Of a stretch of DNA of 5,814 nucleotides, positions 5,644 to 5,814 are shown piece by piece. Below the pieces are notes generated by a model, which was not told where the DNA came from, searched no databases, and saw only the letters and a program-made list of their open reading frames with translations. The stretch covers positions 1 to 5,814 of the forward strand of contig JAIPGE010000096.1 in assembly GCA_021736285.1 (NCBI GenBank), read 5' to 3'. The position numbers and the translations under genes were made by a program. The stretch comes from Candidatus Izemoplasma sp. (GTDB lineage: Bacteria > Bacillota_I > Bacilli_A > Izemoplasmatales > Izemoplasmataceae). The stretch's first letter is position 1. Every line of letters starts with the position of its first letter.

Positions 5644-5671
5644 AAAAGAGATGAAATCATCTCTTTTTTTT
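5644..5671 (+). terminator. Intrinsic terminator after the ABC exporter gene
   Basis: AAAAGAGATG (5644-5653) and CATCTCTTTT (5658-5667) form a 10-bp perfect stem with an AAAT loop, followed by a run of T to 5671 (eight T from 5664). It begins 3 nt after the stop codon. The A-rich left arm also makes it potentially bidirectional. Confidence 0.93.
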
Positions 5672-5708
5672 CATATGAGTTTTAATCTTTTGTATAATAG
5701 TTTATAAT
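5670..5708 (+). promoter_or_regulatory. Promoter region of the right-edge gene
   Basis: Two perfect TATAAT boxes occur, at 5693-5698 and 5703-5708. The first has a 4/6 -35 match (TTCATA, 5670-5675) at 17 bp, partly inside the terminator T-tract. The second has only a poor upstream hexamer. Which one is used cannot be decided by eye. Confidence 0.55.
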
Positions 5709-5714
5709 ATTTAC

Positions 5715-5727
5715 AAAGAGGTGATCC
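5715..5727 (+). promoter_or_regulatory. Unusually long Shine-Dalgarno of the right-edge gene
   Basis: AAAGAGGTGATCC matches the complement of the 16S rRNA 3' end (AAAGGAGGTGATCC) except for one missing G. The GAGGTG core (5718-5723) is 7 nt from the ATG at 5731, so this start is secure. Confidence 0.85.
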
Positions 5728-5730
5728 ATT

Positions 5731-5814
5731 ATGAAACAATTTCCTACCCTTACCGCTGCACTGATAGGGAGCGCCAGTGCCCTTGCCTATAACTGGAGTT
5801 ATGAACGAGCCTTA
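5731..5814 (+). CDS. Unidentified protein with hydrophobic N-terminus, partial (right edge)
   Basis: Only 28 codons are visible: MKQFPTLTAALIGSASALAY followed by NWSYERAL, open at the window end. A basic start, a hydrophobic stretch (about residues 6-20) and then charged residues suggest a signal peptide or an N-terminal membrane anchor. I do not recognise the family. The start is well supported by the near-complete Shine-Dalgarno and the promoter-like boxes upstream, so it is very probably a real gene in its own transcription unit after the terminator. The visible piece is about half G+C (41 of 84 bases), noticeably higher than the neighbouring genes, but it is too short to draw conclusions from. 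Confidence 0.7.
   Translation, partial: MKQFPTLTAALIGSASALAYNWSYERAL

Noticed and set aside
1..5814. CRISPR arrays, insertion sequences, tRNA or rRNA genes, phage or defence systems
   Set aside because: No regularly spaced repeats, transposase frames, cloverleaf or rRNA-like segments were seen; almost all bases are explained by core genes.

Overview
The window is an AT-rich chromosomal segment from a low-GC Gram-positive bacterium (Bacillota or a related mollicute-like lineage). Evidence for this: strong AGGAGG-type ribosome binding sites at almost every gene, extended -10 promoters (TGNTATAAT), and the clostridial/bacillar gene order rpiB-upp-atp. The code is the standard one: TGA is used as a stop (atpF, atpI) and TGG encodes Trp, so it is not a UGA-Trp Mycoplasma. 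A lineage such as Haloplasma, Izemoplasma, Acholeplasma or Erysipelotrichia would fit, but the sequence alone does not settle it.

Minus strand, 1-3634: one tightly packed operon read right to left. A divergent promoter (about 3626-3653) drives rpiB (ribose-5-phosphate isomerase B), upp (uracil phosphoribosyltransferase), a short AtpZ-type gene, atpI, atpB (a), atpE (c), atpF (b) and the start of atpH (delta), which runs off the left edge. Most junctions touch or overlap: a 1-nt gap at rpiB/upp, TAATG at upp/atpZ, 8-nt overlaps at atpZ/atpI and atpI/atpB, and ATGA at atpF/atpH. This implies translational coupling. The F1 genes (atpA, G, D, C) presumably continue beyond base 1. The c subunit carries the residue set known from sodium-binding c rings (Pro30, Gln34, Glu67, Thr68, Thr69, Tyr72), so this is probably a Na+-coupled F-ATP synthase. 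This is the most interesting point in the window.

Intergenic, 3575-3924: a 350-base divergent region with the operon promoter on one side and the promoter of an ABC exporter on the other. It also holds a few short repeats and one doubtful 43-codon ORF.

Plus strand, 3925-5814: a monocistronic ABC half-transporter of the ABCB/MsbA exporter type with all nucleotide-binding motifs intact, closed by a clear intrinsic terminator. It is followed by a new promoter and the first 28 codons of an unidentified gene whose product begins with a hydrophobic segment.

Functionally, the operon combines a pentose phosphate step and uracil salvage (both linked to PRPP and nucleotides) with the membrane ATP synthase, a known Bacillota arrangement. 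I see no mobile element, CRISPR array, tRNA or rRNA. Apart from the predicted Na+ specificity, the region looks like ordinary core genome.
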